Shown: positions 38,785 to 47,026, numbered from the stretch's first letter. The stretch: 64,000 nucleotides of DNA from Campylobacter concisus (GCF_002092855.1 NZ_LVLC01000001.1:496001-560000); one strand, 5' to 3'. Notes: generated from the sequence alone by a model not told the origin. Program-made: numbers and translations.

Positions 38785-39444
38785 CTAAACTCTCTCTAAA
38801 ATTTCCTTGCGTTTTTGCCAGTCAGGCATATAAAGCGTTAGATAGTCATAAAATTTCTTTGAGTGATTTGGATACAGCAGGTGAGTAAGCTCGTGAAATA
38901 CGACATACTCGATGCATGCTTTTGGCTTTTTGATGAGCTCTATGTTTAAATTTATATATGATTTATAAGGATTGCAACTCCCCCATCTCGTCTTCATCTG
39001 CCTTATTTTTACGCTTTTGATATCTTGTTTTACTATCTTGTTAAATTCTTGCAAGATATTAAAAAAATATAACGTCGCCTTTTCATGATACCACTCATAG
39101 ACTAAATTTTCTTTTCGCTCTAGGTTGCTTTTATCTTTCACAAAGAGCTCAAGATAGCCCCTTTGAAGCTTTACGTGCTCCTCTTTAGACTGCACCACTT
39201 TAAGCCGGTAGCTTCGCCCAAGATATTTAAAGTCCTCGCCACTTACATACTCTTTTTGGCTCGTCTTAAATGCTGCAAAAAAAGCGCGCTTTTGCGCTAT
39301 CCATTTAGCTCTTTTTTTTATGATAAATTTTATATGCTCATCGCTTGCCGACTTTGGCGCGGTTAGGATAGCTTCGCCATTTGGTCTAACTTTTAAGGTG
39401 ATATTTTTCACCTCTTTTTTGATGATTTTCACCTCATTTGACAT
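38785..39444 (-). CDS. YgjP-like M48-type metallopeptidase (DUF45)
   Basis: A 219-residue protein of the YgjP/DUF45 family of small zinc metalloproteases; the motif VVFHELTHLLYPNHSKKF supplies HExxH and the third histidine, and the upstream MKTRWGSCN segment is a family hallmark. Such genes are often found directly downstream of type I restriction hsdR genes, and here it overlaps the remains of one by 11 bases. It seems intact, although its partner operon is gone. Confidence 0.88.
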   Translation of the reverse strand: MSNEVKIIKKEVKNITLKVRPNGEAILTAPKSASDEHIKFIIKKRAKWIAQKRAFFAAFKTSQKEYVSGEDFKYLGRSYRLKVVQSKEEHVKLQRGYLELFVKDKSNLERKENLVYEWYHEKATLYFFNILQEFNKIVKQDIKSVKIRQMKTRWGSCNPYKSYINLNIELIKKPKACIEYVVFHELTHLLYPNHSKKFYDYLTLYMPDWQKRKEILERV

Positions 39445-39935
39445 AAAAGCTTATCCCTATTCCACGGATAGTTTGGTAAATTTTCTCCTTCTCATCGATA
39501 GAAACGTCATATTCGTCCTCTATCTCCCAAAGAGCGTCTTCCATAGCGCTTGTTATCTCATTTTCTACGTCTTTATTTTTGTGCCATTCTGGTTTTTTTG
39601 AGGCCTCTTCGTAAATTTCATAAAATTTCATGCTCAAATTTTTAGCGACCGTTTCAACATCCATAAGCTCCACATCTGCCAAAATGTCAAGCAAATTATC
39701 ATAAATGGCAAATAAAATTTTCTTACCATTAAATTCTTTTGGATACCTGTCTTCATTTGGCTTTAAAGCACCAGTTATAAGGTCTTTTAGCAGTTTTGCT
39801 TTGGCAAGTTTTTCTTCCTCACTTAGCCTTTTTGCTTTATACTCGTCGATGATATCTTGTATCTGCTGCGCTATTGATTTATAAAAGGCTGGATTTGAGT
39901 CCATTTTCTCTTTTACCACCGCGCTTACGGCGCTA
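39434..39935 (-). pseudogene. hsdR: Remnant of type I restriction enzyme R subunit (C-terminus only)
   Basis: The last 165 or so residues of a HsdR-like protein, recognisable from VVKEKMDSNPAFYKSIAQQ, the IIDEYKAKRLSEEEKL helix and the WHKNKDVENEI region typical of the R-subunit C-terminal domain. A full HsdR has about 1000 residues with helicase and nuclease domains; all of that is missing. The frame stays open to 40000, but the first 20 or so residues of that extension are antisense to the truncated toxin gene, so the break lies near 39935. Not functional as an endonuclease. Confidence 0.72.
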
Positions 39936-40130
39936 ATGATCGTAAATGACGGACTATTTGAGATACGTATAAAGTCGGATGAAGGTATAGCTAAAAGCAT
40001 ATATTGTTATGAAATCGGCAAAAGGATAATAATCCTGCTAACTTTTGTCAAAAAAACGCAAAAAACGCCAAAAAGCATACTAAATTTGGCGGAACAAAGA
40101 TTAAGGGAGTTTAAAGATGAGAACCGTTAA
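39936..40130 (+). pseudogene. 5'-truncated HigB/RelE-type toxin gene
   Basis: Sixty-four residues that match the C-terminal half of phage-derived Gp49/HigB-type toxins: DGLFEIRIKS, IIILLTFVKKTQKTP and LAEQRLREF. Family members normally have about 100-115 residues, so about 45 N-terminal residues are missing. The upstream frame runs into antisense hsdR sequence with no toxin-like residues. It overlaps the antitoxin start by 14 bases, the normal toxin-antitoxin arrangement. Confidence 0.7.
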
Positions 40131-40389
40131 TTTTAGAGAAGTTTTAAAAGAAGAGCTAAAAAATCCGGAATTTAAAGCGCAATACGATGCGTTAGAGGAC
40201 GAATATAAAGCCATAGAAGCTTTAATAGACGCCAGAAGCGAAGCCGGGCTAACTCAAAGCGAGGTAGCTAAAAGGATGGGCATAACCCAATCAGCCGTAG
40301 CTAGGATAGAAAGCGGAGCGTATAATATCAAGTATAAAACATTCTTTAACTACATAAAAGCTTGCGGTAAAAGAGTGGCGATAGTTTGA
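40117..40389 (+). CDS. HigA-type antitoxin, XRE family HTH
   Basis: A 90-residue DNA-binding protein with an XRE-type helix-turn-helix (about residues 44-80: GLTQSEVAKRMGITQSAVARIESG). Its position after a HigB-like toxin fragment identifies it as the antitoxin and autorepressor of a type II toxin-antitoxin pair. The partner toxin is truncated, so the antitoxin is probably an orphan remnant that may still bind DNA or neutralise related toxins. Confidence 0.85.
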   Translation: MRTVNFREVLKEELKNPEFKAQYDALEDEYKAIEALIDARSEAGLTQSEVAKRMGITQSAVARIESGAYNIKYKTFFNYIKACGKRVAIV

Positions 40390-40910
40390 GTGAGATTAAT
40401 TATCTAGCAAATACTCAAGTCAATACAGAAGAAAATATTAAGCTTTGTTGATTATCAAATCGGGGCTTTTTTGCAAATACGACTGTTAGTAATTTGGAAA
40501 AAATAAGATCGTTATGGTATAAATATATTTTTAACACGATAAAATCGAGATTTTTAATACGTCTACAAAAATAAATACGGCTATATTATAACGATGCTTG
40601 TTTTATTAAATAATCTTAATCCCACACAAAAATACTCTTCTTTTTGATTTTTATTTCTTGCTCAAAAAACAATCTCTACTTTAATCTTTATTTATGCTAT
40701 ATAAAAACCAACAAAATCTCAATTTTAAAATTTGTGCTAAAATACCAAATAAAAAAACAAAAGTAAATTTCCATATAAACCAAAATTTACTTTAACTTAA
40801 TAAAAAATAACAGTTTCTAATTCCATCGTACAGTTTTAGAACTTAATATCATTTATCAAAACATCAAGAATAAATAACCTCTACATAGGACAATATGTTA
40901 ATACTTACTT

Positions 40911-41094
40911 AGCAAACTCAAATGAGTTTGCTGTAAGGTCTTGGCAGACGGCCGATATTTTTCTTTGTCTAGGCAAAAGAAAAATATAAAAACTTAGACG
41001 AAACTTTATCGCTCGAAAATGATTTTTCATCGGCAAAATGTCTAAGTTTTCATATAAAAAGCCCTTAATGAATATAATTAAGGACTTTTTATAT
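40911..41094. repeat. Cluster of four perfect inverted repeats
   Basis: Within 184 bases: AGCAAACTCA-aa-TGAGTTTGCT (40911-40932); ATATTTTTCTTT/AAAGAAAAATAT with a nine-base loop (40955-40987); AAAACTTAGAC/GTCTAAGTTTT enclosing 40 bases (40989-41050); and ATATAAAAAG-c-CCTTAAT pairing ATTAAGG-a-CTTTTTATAT around a seven-base loop (41052-41094). All arms except one central C/A pair are exact. The density suggests a structured RNA, a dispersed repeat or tandem terminators; no known RNA family was recognised. Confidence 0.6.
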
Positions 41095-41367
41095 ACGGTC
41101 GGCGTGTTTGAGTCATGCACGGGCCATATAACAGTAAAATACGGCTTGATAAAATTAGTTTTTTGACTCGACTCTATAATATAAATTTCCTTCTCGGTCT
41201 TACGTCAGGCCGCAAATTATATTTATGATTTTTCAAGATTTAACCTACATATGCGGCAAGTTATGTGCGATCTAATTCTAGCCTTATACTATTTTTTTTA
41301 TCATTCCTTCATTTCTTATTCAAATGATAGATAATGATAAAATCGTGGTCAAAAATATCTTAAGATA

Positions 41368-41384
41368 TATGCTAAATTCGCATA
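41368..41384. promoter_or_regulatory. TATGC-N7-GCATA inverted repeat upstream of fdhD
   Basis: TATGC-taaattc-GCATA, with arms extending to 7 bp (TATATGC/GCATATA), 137 bases upstream of fdhD. The same half-sites with the same 7-base spacing occur between tupA and tupB and upstream of the fdhA operon, so it is a candidate operator of a metal-responsive regulator. Confidence 0.55.
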
Positions 41385-41521
41385 TACAAATCATCATCAG
41401 ATACCGATAAAAACGCGCTAAAATACGTTTAAGTTTTTGCTTGATTTAAGCAAGAATTCACTACAATCAAATCTTAAATTTAGATTTTCAAGCTATCATT
41501 TCGCAAAAATTAAGGAAAATC

Positions 41522-42304
41522 ATGCAACCTATTTTTACGACCCAAATCACCAAATTTAAAGGCGCGCAAAAAAGCGCCGTTGATGATATTTTGGTGCGCG
41601 AGATCAAGCTTGAGATCTACATAAACGGCAAGCGTTTCGGCGCGCTCATGGCGACTCCGACCGATCAGGAGGCGCTGGCTGCTGGCTATCTCATCAGCGA
41701 AAATTTGATCGCAAGTCCTGAGGATATCGAGAGTATAGAGCTTTCAGGCGACGCTTTAAGCGTGCGGGTAAAGGCTAAAATAAACGAAAAACGCCTCGAG
41801 CAGTTTGATGAGGAAAAGGTGATAATCAGTGGCTGTGGACGCAGCTCGACGGCAAACATCGATCCTGAGGCTATGGCGGCGCGCTCGATAAAGGGCGACG
41901 TTAAATTTAATAAAGACGAAATTTTGCGCCAGATGGGGCAGTTTTACACGCAGTGCGAGCTTTACGAGATGACTGGCTGCGTGCACACGGCCAGGCTTTT
42001 TGTTAGCGGTGAGCAGTTTTACATCGGCGAGGATATCGCTCAGCATAACACCATAGACAAAGCCGTCGGCAAAGCTATACTAGCCGGCGCGCAGCTGCAA
42101 AATTCGTTTTTGATGGTGAGCGGCAGGCTCAGCTCCGAAATGGTCGCAAAAGCCGTCATGCACGGCATCCCAGTGCTCGTCTCGCGTACGGCTCCGACTA
42201 GTCTTGGCGTCGTGATAGCGCGTAAATTTAACCTAACGCTGTGCGGCTTTGCTCGCGGCGAAAACATAAACGTGTATAGCGGCGCAGAGAGAATCTATGA
42301 GTGA
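41522..42304 (+). CDS. fdhD: Formate dehydrogenase accessory sulfurtransferase FdhD
   Basis: FdhD (260 residues) transfers sulfur from a cysteine desulfurase to the bis-MGD cofactor of formate dehydrogenase. The family core is clear (VREIKLEIYINGKRFGALMATPTDQEALAAGYL, TGCVHTARLF, DKAVGKAI, SRTAPTSLGVVIA, GFARGENINVY). The usual CxxC loop reads C105-G-R-S108, keeping only the first cysteine, the one shown to matter most in E. coli. It begins the G+C-richer Mo/W block and overlaps the ModE-like gene by eight bases. Confidence 0.93.
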   Translation: MQPIFTTQITKFKGAQKSAVDDILVREIKLEIYINGKRFGALMATPTDQEALAAGYLISENLIASPEDIESIELSGDALSVRVKAKINEKRLEQFDEEKVIISGCGRSSTANIDPEAMAARSIKGDVKFNKDEILRQMGQFYTQCELYEMTGCVHTARLFVSGEQFYIGEDIAQHNTIDKAVGKAILAGAQLQNSFLMVSGRLSSEMVAKAVMHGIPVLVSRTAPTSLGVVIARKFNLTLCGFARGENINVYSGAERIYE

Positions 42305-43088
42305 GCAAATCCGCGAACTGATAACAAAACTGTTAAATCCAAAGGGCAGGCTAGACTGCGGCGCGGCGTTTAAGATCGCCGCAAAGCTAGGCGTAGAGAT
42401 CGGCGAGGTTAGCGACGAGGCTGAAAAAATGGGCGTAAAGATCGACAACTGCGAGCTGGGACAGTTTGGCGGGCTAGAAAACGGACGCAGCAAATACACC
42501 GTGATGACGCAGCTAAAACAAATGACCGACGAAAAGGGCAGAATACTGTGCAAAGACGCTAGAGACGCAGCTGCGGGCGTAGGGCTAAAGACGATCCGCT
42601 CTACGCTAAAAGACTATAAAATCGACGTAAAATACTGCCAGCTGAGGTGTTTTAAGGAGAAAAAAGGAAAAAAGATGAGAGTAAAAACCAAAACTTGGAT
42701 AGAAAACGACGAGGGCGAGCTGATATTCGGTAAGGGCAAAACCGAAGTCCTAGACGTCATCGCCGAGGTCGGCTCGATCTCAAAGGCCGCCGAAATCCTA
42801 GGAATGAACTATAAAAAATGCTGGACTCATCTGCAAATTTTGCAAAAAAATCTAAAAGAGGAGCTTTTTACGACTAGGCAAGGCGGCGGCGAAAATGCCG
42901 GTACGACGCTAAACGAGCGCGCGCATGAGCTCATAAACGCCTATAGGCAGCTTCAAAACGACATCGAGGATTTTGCGGATAAGCGCTTTAAGGAGTTGTT
43001 CTTGAAAAAAGACGGCGAAAAAAATGACGCAACTAAAGACGACAAAAAAGATAAAAAAATCAATTTAAGGGAGAAAAAATGTACGTAA
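42297..43088 (+). CDS. ModE-type HTH regulator with duplicated Cys-containing N-terminal region
   Basis: A 263-residue protein. Residues about 128-235 match the ModE N-terminal winged helix (GSISKAAEILGMNYKKCWTHLQ, then RQGGGENAGTTLNERAHELINAYRQL). The molybdate-binding MOP domains of classical ModE are absent. Instead residues 17-55 and 81-118 form two similar units (GRLDC...KIDNCELGQFG and GRILC...DVKYCQLRCF), each with paired cysteines about 30 residues apart. The C-terminus is highly charged. It is translationally coupled to fdhD and is the obvious candidate to control the Mo/W genes here. The function of the repeat region is unknown to me. Confidence 0.82.
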   Translation: MSEQIRELITKLLNPKGRLDCGAAFKIAAKLGVEIGEVSDEAEKMGVKIDNCELGQFGGLENGRSKYTVMTQLKQMTDEKGRILCKDARDAAAGVGLKTIRSTLKDYKIDVKYCQLRCFKEKKGKKMRVKTKTWIENDEGELIFGKGKTEVLDVIAEVGSISKAAEILGMNYKKCWTHLQILQKNLKEELFTTRQGGGENAGTTLNERAHELINAYRQLQNDIEDFADKRFKELFLKKDGEKNDATKDDKKDKKINLREKKCT

Positions 43089-43267
43089 AACTAAACGATA
43101 GGGTCTATCTAAACAAAGACAAGATCACTAGAATAAAGGTAGATAGCGTCCAAGACGGTATCAGGATTCGCTTCTACGAGGGGCAAAATCAGGTCGCTAA
43201 AAGCGGACGCTTCGAAACCGAGGCAAAAGCCATTGAGTGGCTAGAGAAAAATTTTATAAACAAATAA
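43079..43267 (+). CDS. Small protein coupled to the ModE-like regulator
   Basis: A 62-residue basic/acidic mixed protein (MYVKLNDRVYLNKDKITRIKVD...) predicted to be a small beta-alpha fold; no cysteines, no membrane segment. It overlaps the regulator gene by 10 bases, with AAGGGAGAAAA ahead of the ATG, so it is probably translated and coupled. No family was recognised; a role as a partner of the regulator or of FdhD is only a guess from position. Confidence 0.7.
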   Translation: MYVKLNDRVYLNKDKITRIKVDSVQDGIRIRFYEGQNQVAKSGRFETEAKAIEWLEKNFINK

Positions 43268-43450
43268 TAAAATGGTCGTGAGCCTCTGTGGCTCGCGCTT
43301 CTGTGCTTTATCAAGTTAAATTTGCCGCTTTGCGGTTAAATTTAGCTTGTTCAAATTTAACCTCCAAATTTACTAAATCATTTCCACAGCAAAAGCCCGA
43401 AATTTGTGAAAATTTACTATAATTACTGTATCAAATTTAAAGAGTAAAAA

Positions 43451-44776
43451 ATGGCAAATTTAGACGAAATAAGAAAAAATATCATCCTAAAACCGGGCGT
43501 GCATTATTTTGATTTCGCGGCTTCCGGGCTTGCTTATGAGCCCGTAGAGCGCGAGATAGCAGATGTTCTCAAAACCTACGCCAACACACACTCCGACAGT
43601 AGCTCGAGCGCCATCATCACGCAGCGGTGCTACGAGGGTGCGCGCGAGAGCCTAAAAAAGCTGCTAGGCCTTGACGAGCGGTTTTGCCTCATCGCCTGCG
43701 GGCAGGGCGCGACGACTGCGATCAAGAAATTTCAGGAGCTACTAGGCATCTACCTGCCGCCTGCGACCAGAGGCGCGATCGGCGAGGCAAATTTACGCGC
43801 CGCACAGCTTCCGCTCGTACTCGTTTCGCCCTACGAACACCACTCAAACGAACTTAGCTTTCGCGAGGGGCTTTGCGACTACCTGCGCGTGCCGCTTAGT
43901 GAATCAGGCAAGATCGATCTGCTAGCGCTTGAGCGCATCCTGAAGCTAAATGCCGGACGCCGCATCATCGGCTCGTTTAGCGCCGCATCAAACGTCACGG
44001 GCGTCATTAGCGACTATAAAAAGATCAGCGAGCTAATCAGAGCCGCGGGCGGTATCGTGGCCTTTGACTGCGCGGCGCTGAGCTCTCACGCAAATTTAGA
44101 TTGCGATTACTTCGACGCGATTTTTCTCTCGCCGCATAAATTGCTCGGCGGACCTGCTAGCTGCGGGCTTTTGGCGATCAAAAAGGAGCTGTTTAACAGC
44201 GATGTGCCAACATTTGCCGCGGGCGGAACGGTCGCCTACGCTAGCCGCGAAGGGCACGTGTTTTTGAAAAATCCCGAGCAGCTAGAAGAAGGCGGTACGC
44301 CGCCTATTATCGGGCTTATGCGGGCAAATTTAGCCTACACTCTGCGAAACGAGATCGGTTTTGAGAGGATAAAAAGCGCCGAGGACGAGCTAGCGCGGCT
44401 TTTTGAGAGCGAGCTTGATAGTATAGATGAGGTCATAAACTACGCTCCAAAGGGCGCGCCGCGGCTGCCGATAATTTCTTTTAACGTGCGCGGCGTCTCG
44501 GCGTATGATCTCGCCGCGAGCCTTAGCAATGACTTCGGTATCCAGACGCGCGCGGGCGTGATGTGCGCGGGGCCGTACGCTCACGATCTGCTGGGTATCA
44601 AGGAGGGGCGTATGCCGGAAAGCAAGCCCGGCTTTGTGCGCGTAAGCCTGCACTACACGCACACCGAGCAGGACGTGCTATATCTCACGGGCGCGATAAA
44701 ATCCTGCATCAAAAAGCACCGTGACCTTTGGGGCGAGGAAAAGGCGATGTATGAGATGTTCAGCGGGAAGATTTAG
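43451..44776 (+). CDS. Class V aminotransferase, cysteine desulfurase-like
   Basis: A 441-residue PLP enzyme of the class V family close to CsdA/SufS cysteine desulfurases and selenocysteine lyases. The PLP lysine is K230 in SPHKLLGG, the aspartate/histidine pair is in GGIVAFDCAALSSH, and the catalytic cysteine position is filled by C372 in RAGVMCAGPYAH. This cysteine makes sulfur or selenium transfer likely. Being in the fdhD neighbourhood it may supply sulfur to FdhD, or selenium for the selenoproteins encoded nearby; both roles are inference. A 183-base gap separates it from the preceding small gene. Confidence 0.85.
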   Translation: MANLDEIRKNIILKPGVHYFDFAASGLAYEPVEREIADVLKTYANTHSDSSSSAIITQRCYEGARESLKKLLGLDERFCLIACGQGATTAIKKFQELLGIYLPPATRGAIGEANLRAAQLPLVLVSPYEHHSNELSFREGLCDYLRVPLSESGKIDLLALERILKLNAGRRIIGSFSAASNVTGVISDYKKISELIRAAGGIVAFDCAALSSHANLDCDYFDAIFLSPHKLLGGPASCGLLAIKKELFNSDVPTFAAGGTVAYASREGHVFLKNPEQLEEGGTPPIIGLMRANLAYTLRNEIGFERIKSAEDELARLFESELDSIDEVINYAPKGAPRLPIISFNVRGVSAYDLAASLSNDFGIQTRAGVMCAGPYAHDLLGIKEGRMPESKPGFVRVSLHYTHTEQDVLYLTGAIKSCIKKHRDLWGEEKAMYEMFSGKI

Positions 44777-44832
44777 CCTTATGATAGTGGTTAATTAGAA
44801 GCAAAATAAATAAATTTAAAGAGGCGCAACTA

Positions 44833-46035
44833 ATGAAAATTCAAATAATATCTTACTCCACAATATTTAAAATAAATGATCCGCATATATCTCAGACCAT
44901 TAGTACTTTTGATCGTCCGAGAAGCTTTGATGAGTTTGATCTAAATATTATAGATTTAAATAGTCCCAAATTGTGGAGTTTCAGTCTTGAAGACCAAAAA
45001 TGCAACAGGGCCATATATTGTATTAAAACATTAAAAGAAATTATGGAGAACTCTAAAAAAAGCATGTCTATCATATTAATGCCTACGAACACAAAAGTAT
45101 CATTGCTTCGTTCTGGAGGCTTAACTACTCAAACTATTTTAATTAAAGATATTATCAATCAAATTAATTATGGATTGCGTGAATTAACTTTGTCTGACGT
45201 GCGGCTAAGATATGAAATAAGTACAACAACCATAGACGAACAGGATTTTTATTCGGATTTTGTATTTGACGATGTAGATTACGAAACTATCAAGCGGTCT
45301 AATGGTGGTAAAAGCACAATAATAAAACATAATGAAAGACTATATTCTACTACCCTTCTCATAAAAAATACAGCCAACGATTTAGGAATTTTAATATCAT
45401 TTATTCTTTCTAGATTTAAAAAATCCGATGTTCCTGATTGGTTTAACAGTTTGGAATACTTTGATGATGCTGCGTTAAAAAATAAGCGTAGTGAATTATT
45501 GGATATGTATCGGCAAATTGAAGATATAGACGGGCAAATTGATAAAAATAATAGATTTAAATCAATCCTATATTCAAATGGAGATGAGTTGATTGGTGTG
45601 GTAAAGGAAATTTTAGTAGATATTTTTAAGTTGCAAGATGATTATTTTATAGATGTAAAAAAAGAAGATTTTAGATTCGAATGTGGAGATATGAACTTTA
45701 TAGTAGAAATAAAAGGGATAAACACAAACGTTAAAAATAGCAATATAGCACAATGCAAGAAACATGTAACTGATTTTTTAATAGCCGAAGATAATACTAT
45801 GTCTCCTGATAACGTAAAGGGACTACTGATAATTAATCCTCAACGCGACATAGATCCTAGCAAAAGAGAGCCGATACATGCCAATCAAATAAGTTATGCA
45901 AAAAGTGAAGGTATATTAATAATAACGACTTTAGAATTACTAAAATTATATCAAGCATATACTAAAGACGAGGTGGTTAGTAATAAGTGTTTTGAAATAT
46001 TTAAAAATAACGTCGGTGAGTTTAAATTTGAATAA
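44833..46035 (+). CDS. Uncharacterised protein with probable PD-(D/E)XK nuclease-like C-terminal domain
   Basis: A 400-residue protein, markedly more AT-rich than the genes on either side. Residues 1-200 show no known motif. From about 240 the pattern resembles restriction-endonuclease-fold proteins: KSILYSNGDELIGVVKEIL, then acidic residues at 278-279, then FIVEIKG (E292-x-K294) followed by a helix with Q307. That fits D-x(n)-ExK catalytic sites. It may be a solitary defence nuclease inserted in the Mo/W cluster. No homologue was recalled and activity is unproven. Confidence 0.7.
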   Translation: MKIQIISYSTIFKINDPHISQTISTFDRPRSFDEFDLNIIDLNSPKLWSFSLEDQKCNRAIYCIKTLKEIMENSKKSMSIILMPTNTKVSLLRSGGLTTQTILIKDIINQINYGLRELTLSDVRLRYEISTTTIDEQDFYSDFVFDDVDYETIKRSNGGKSTIIKHNERLYSTTLLIKNTANDLGILISFILSRFKKSDVPDWFNSLEYFDDAALKNKRSELLDMYRQIEDIDGQIDKNNRFKSILYSNGDELIGVVKEILVDIFKLQDDYFIDVKKEDFRFECGDMNFIVEIKGINTNVKNSNIAQCKKHVTDFLIAEDNTMSPDNVKGLLIINPQRDIDPSKREPIHANQISYAKSEGILIITTLELLKLYQAYTKDEVVSNKCFEIFKNNVGEFKFE

Positions 46036-46065
46036 GAGGTAAAATAGATTTTGATTTATAAAAAA

Positions 46066-46082
46066 GGGCGCAAAGCGCGCCC
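46066..46082. terminator. Terminator between convergent genes before tupA
   Basis: GC-rich stem GGGCGC-aaagc-GCGCCC, with an A-run on its left that serves as the T-run for tupA on the minus strand. Confidence 0.65.
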
Positions 46083-46135
46083 GAATCACGCAAATTTAAG
46101 CCATAAATTCGACTCAAATTTGCGCGTAAATAAAA

Positions 46136-46954
46136 TTAGTTTTTGCGAGTATTCGCGTCAGGCGTGAAAAGCGGCTTATCTAGCAGCTTAAAGTCGCCGA
46201 TAAATTTCTGACCCTCTTCGCTCGTCGCCCACTCTATAAATTTATTTGCATTTTCGATGTCGGCCTTAGCGCAGTGCTTCGGATTTACCGCGATTAGCGA
46301 GTAGAAGTTCTTTAGGTCGTTGTCGCCCTCGTTGATGATGACCATCTCAGGCGCGCCTTTTTTGGTGTCCTCGTACTTGATGTAGGTGCCGCGATCGGTG
46401 AACGTCACGCCCTTTTGCTCGGCTGCAGCGTTGATGGTAGCTAGCATGCCTTGGCCGGTTTGCATATACCAGCCGTCTTTTTCAGGCACTTCGCCGATGA
46501 TTTTTTTCCAGATACCTTTTTCTTTGTTGTCAGTGCCTGATTTATCGCCGCGAGAGAAAAATTTGATATTCTCTTTTTTGATCAGCTCAAAGCTCTCTTT
46601 TATGTCTTTGCCTTTAAATTTATCGGCGATAGATTTATCGGCGATAACGACGAAATCATTGTACATTACGGCTTTTCTTTCGACGCCAAAGCCTTTTTCT
46701 ACGAATTCTTTCTCAACTTTTGGCGAATGCACGAAAAGTATGTCCGCATCGCAGTTTTCGCCAAGTTTTAAAGCAGCGCCCGTGCCTACGGCGGTCCATT
46801 TGATATCGACGCCGGTTTTTGCCTTATACACAGGGTAGATCGCGTCTAGTAGCCCAGTGTTATCGGTGCTGGTGGTGGTAGCCATGATGAGTTCGCTATC
46901 GCCCGCAAACGCCAAAACGCTCGCGATTAGCGAGCCTAATATTACTTTTTTCAT
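46136..46954 (-). CDS. tupA: Tungstate ABC transporter substrate-binding protein
   Basis: TupA (272 residues) binds tungstate in the periplasm for uptake. A signal peptide (cleavage near residue 18, VLAFAGDS) is followed by the diagnostic ATTTSTDNTGLL anion-binding loop and GENCDADILFVHSP. The family distinguishes tungstate from molybdate by tight binding through such loops. The gene is divergent from tupB, with a shared regulatory region that carries a palindrome. Tungsten supports formate dehydrogenase in Campylobacter, which fits the setting. Confidence 0.93.
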   Translation of the reverse strand: MKKVILGSLIASVLAFAGDSELIMATTTSTDNTGLLDAIYPVYKAKTGVDIKWTAVGTGAALKLGENCDADILFVHSPKVEKEFVEKGFGVERKAVMYNDFVVIADKSIADKFKGKDIKESFELIKKENIKFFSRGDKSGTDNKEKGIWKKIIGEVPEKDGWYMQTGQGMLATINAAAEQKGVTFTDRGTYIKYEDTKKGAPEMVIINEGDNDLKNFYSLIAVNPKHCAKADIENANKFIEWATSEEGQKFIGDFKLLDKPLFTPDANTRKN

Positions 46955-46973
46955 TTTTCTCCTTTTTTAAAAG

Positions 46974-46990
46974 TATGCTATTATAGCATA
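46974..46990. promoter_or_regulatory. TATGC-N7-GCATA palindrome between tupA and tupB
   Basis: TATGCTAT-t-ATAGCATA, a perfect 17-base palindrome in the 72-base divergent region. It contains TATGC and GCATA half-sites seven bases apart, exactly as upstream of fdhD and of the fdhA operon. It would let one bound dimer control both directions. Confidence 0.65.
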
Positions 46991-47026
46991 TTAAATTAAC
47001 CATATAAACATACGGAGAAATAATAT

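Larger units (their letters stand above)
40390..41521. other. 1.1-kb non-coding region with structured inverted repeats
   Basis: A long AT-rich gap between the antitoxin and fdhD. No convincing gene is seen; a 71-codon open frame on the minus strand (40905-41120) coincides with stem-loop-rich DNA and has no ribosome binding site of note. The gap contains a tight cluster of perfect inverted repeats (40911-41094), the TATGC-N7-GCATA element (41368-41384), and possible -10 boxes for fdhD such as TACAAT at 41462. Confidence 0.6.

Noticed and set aside
40905-41120. 71-codon open frame on the minus strand
   Set aside because: It coincides with the inverted-repeat cluster, which fixes most of the codons, and shows no protein-like features or start signal.
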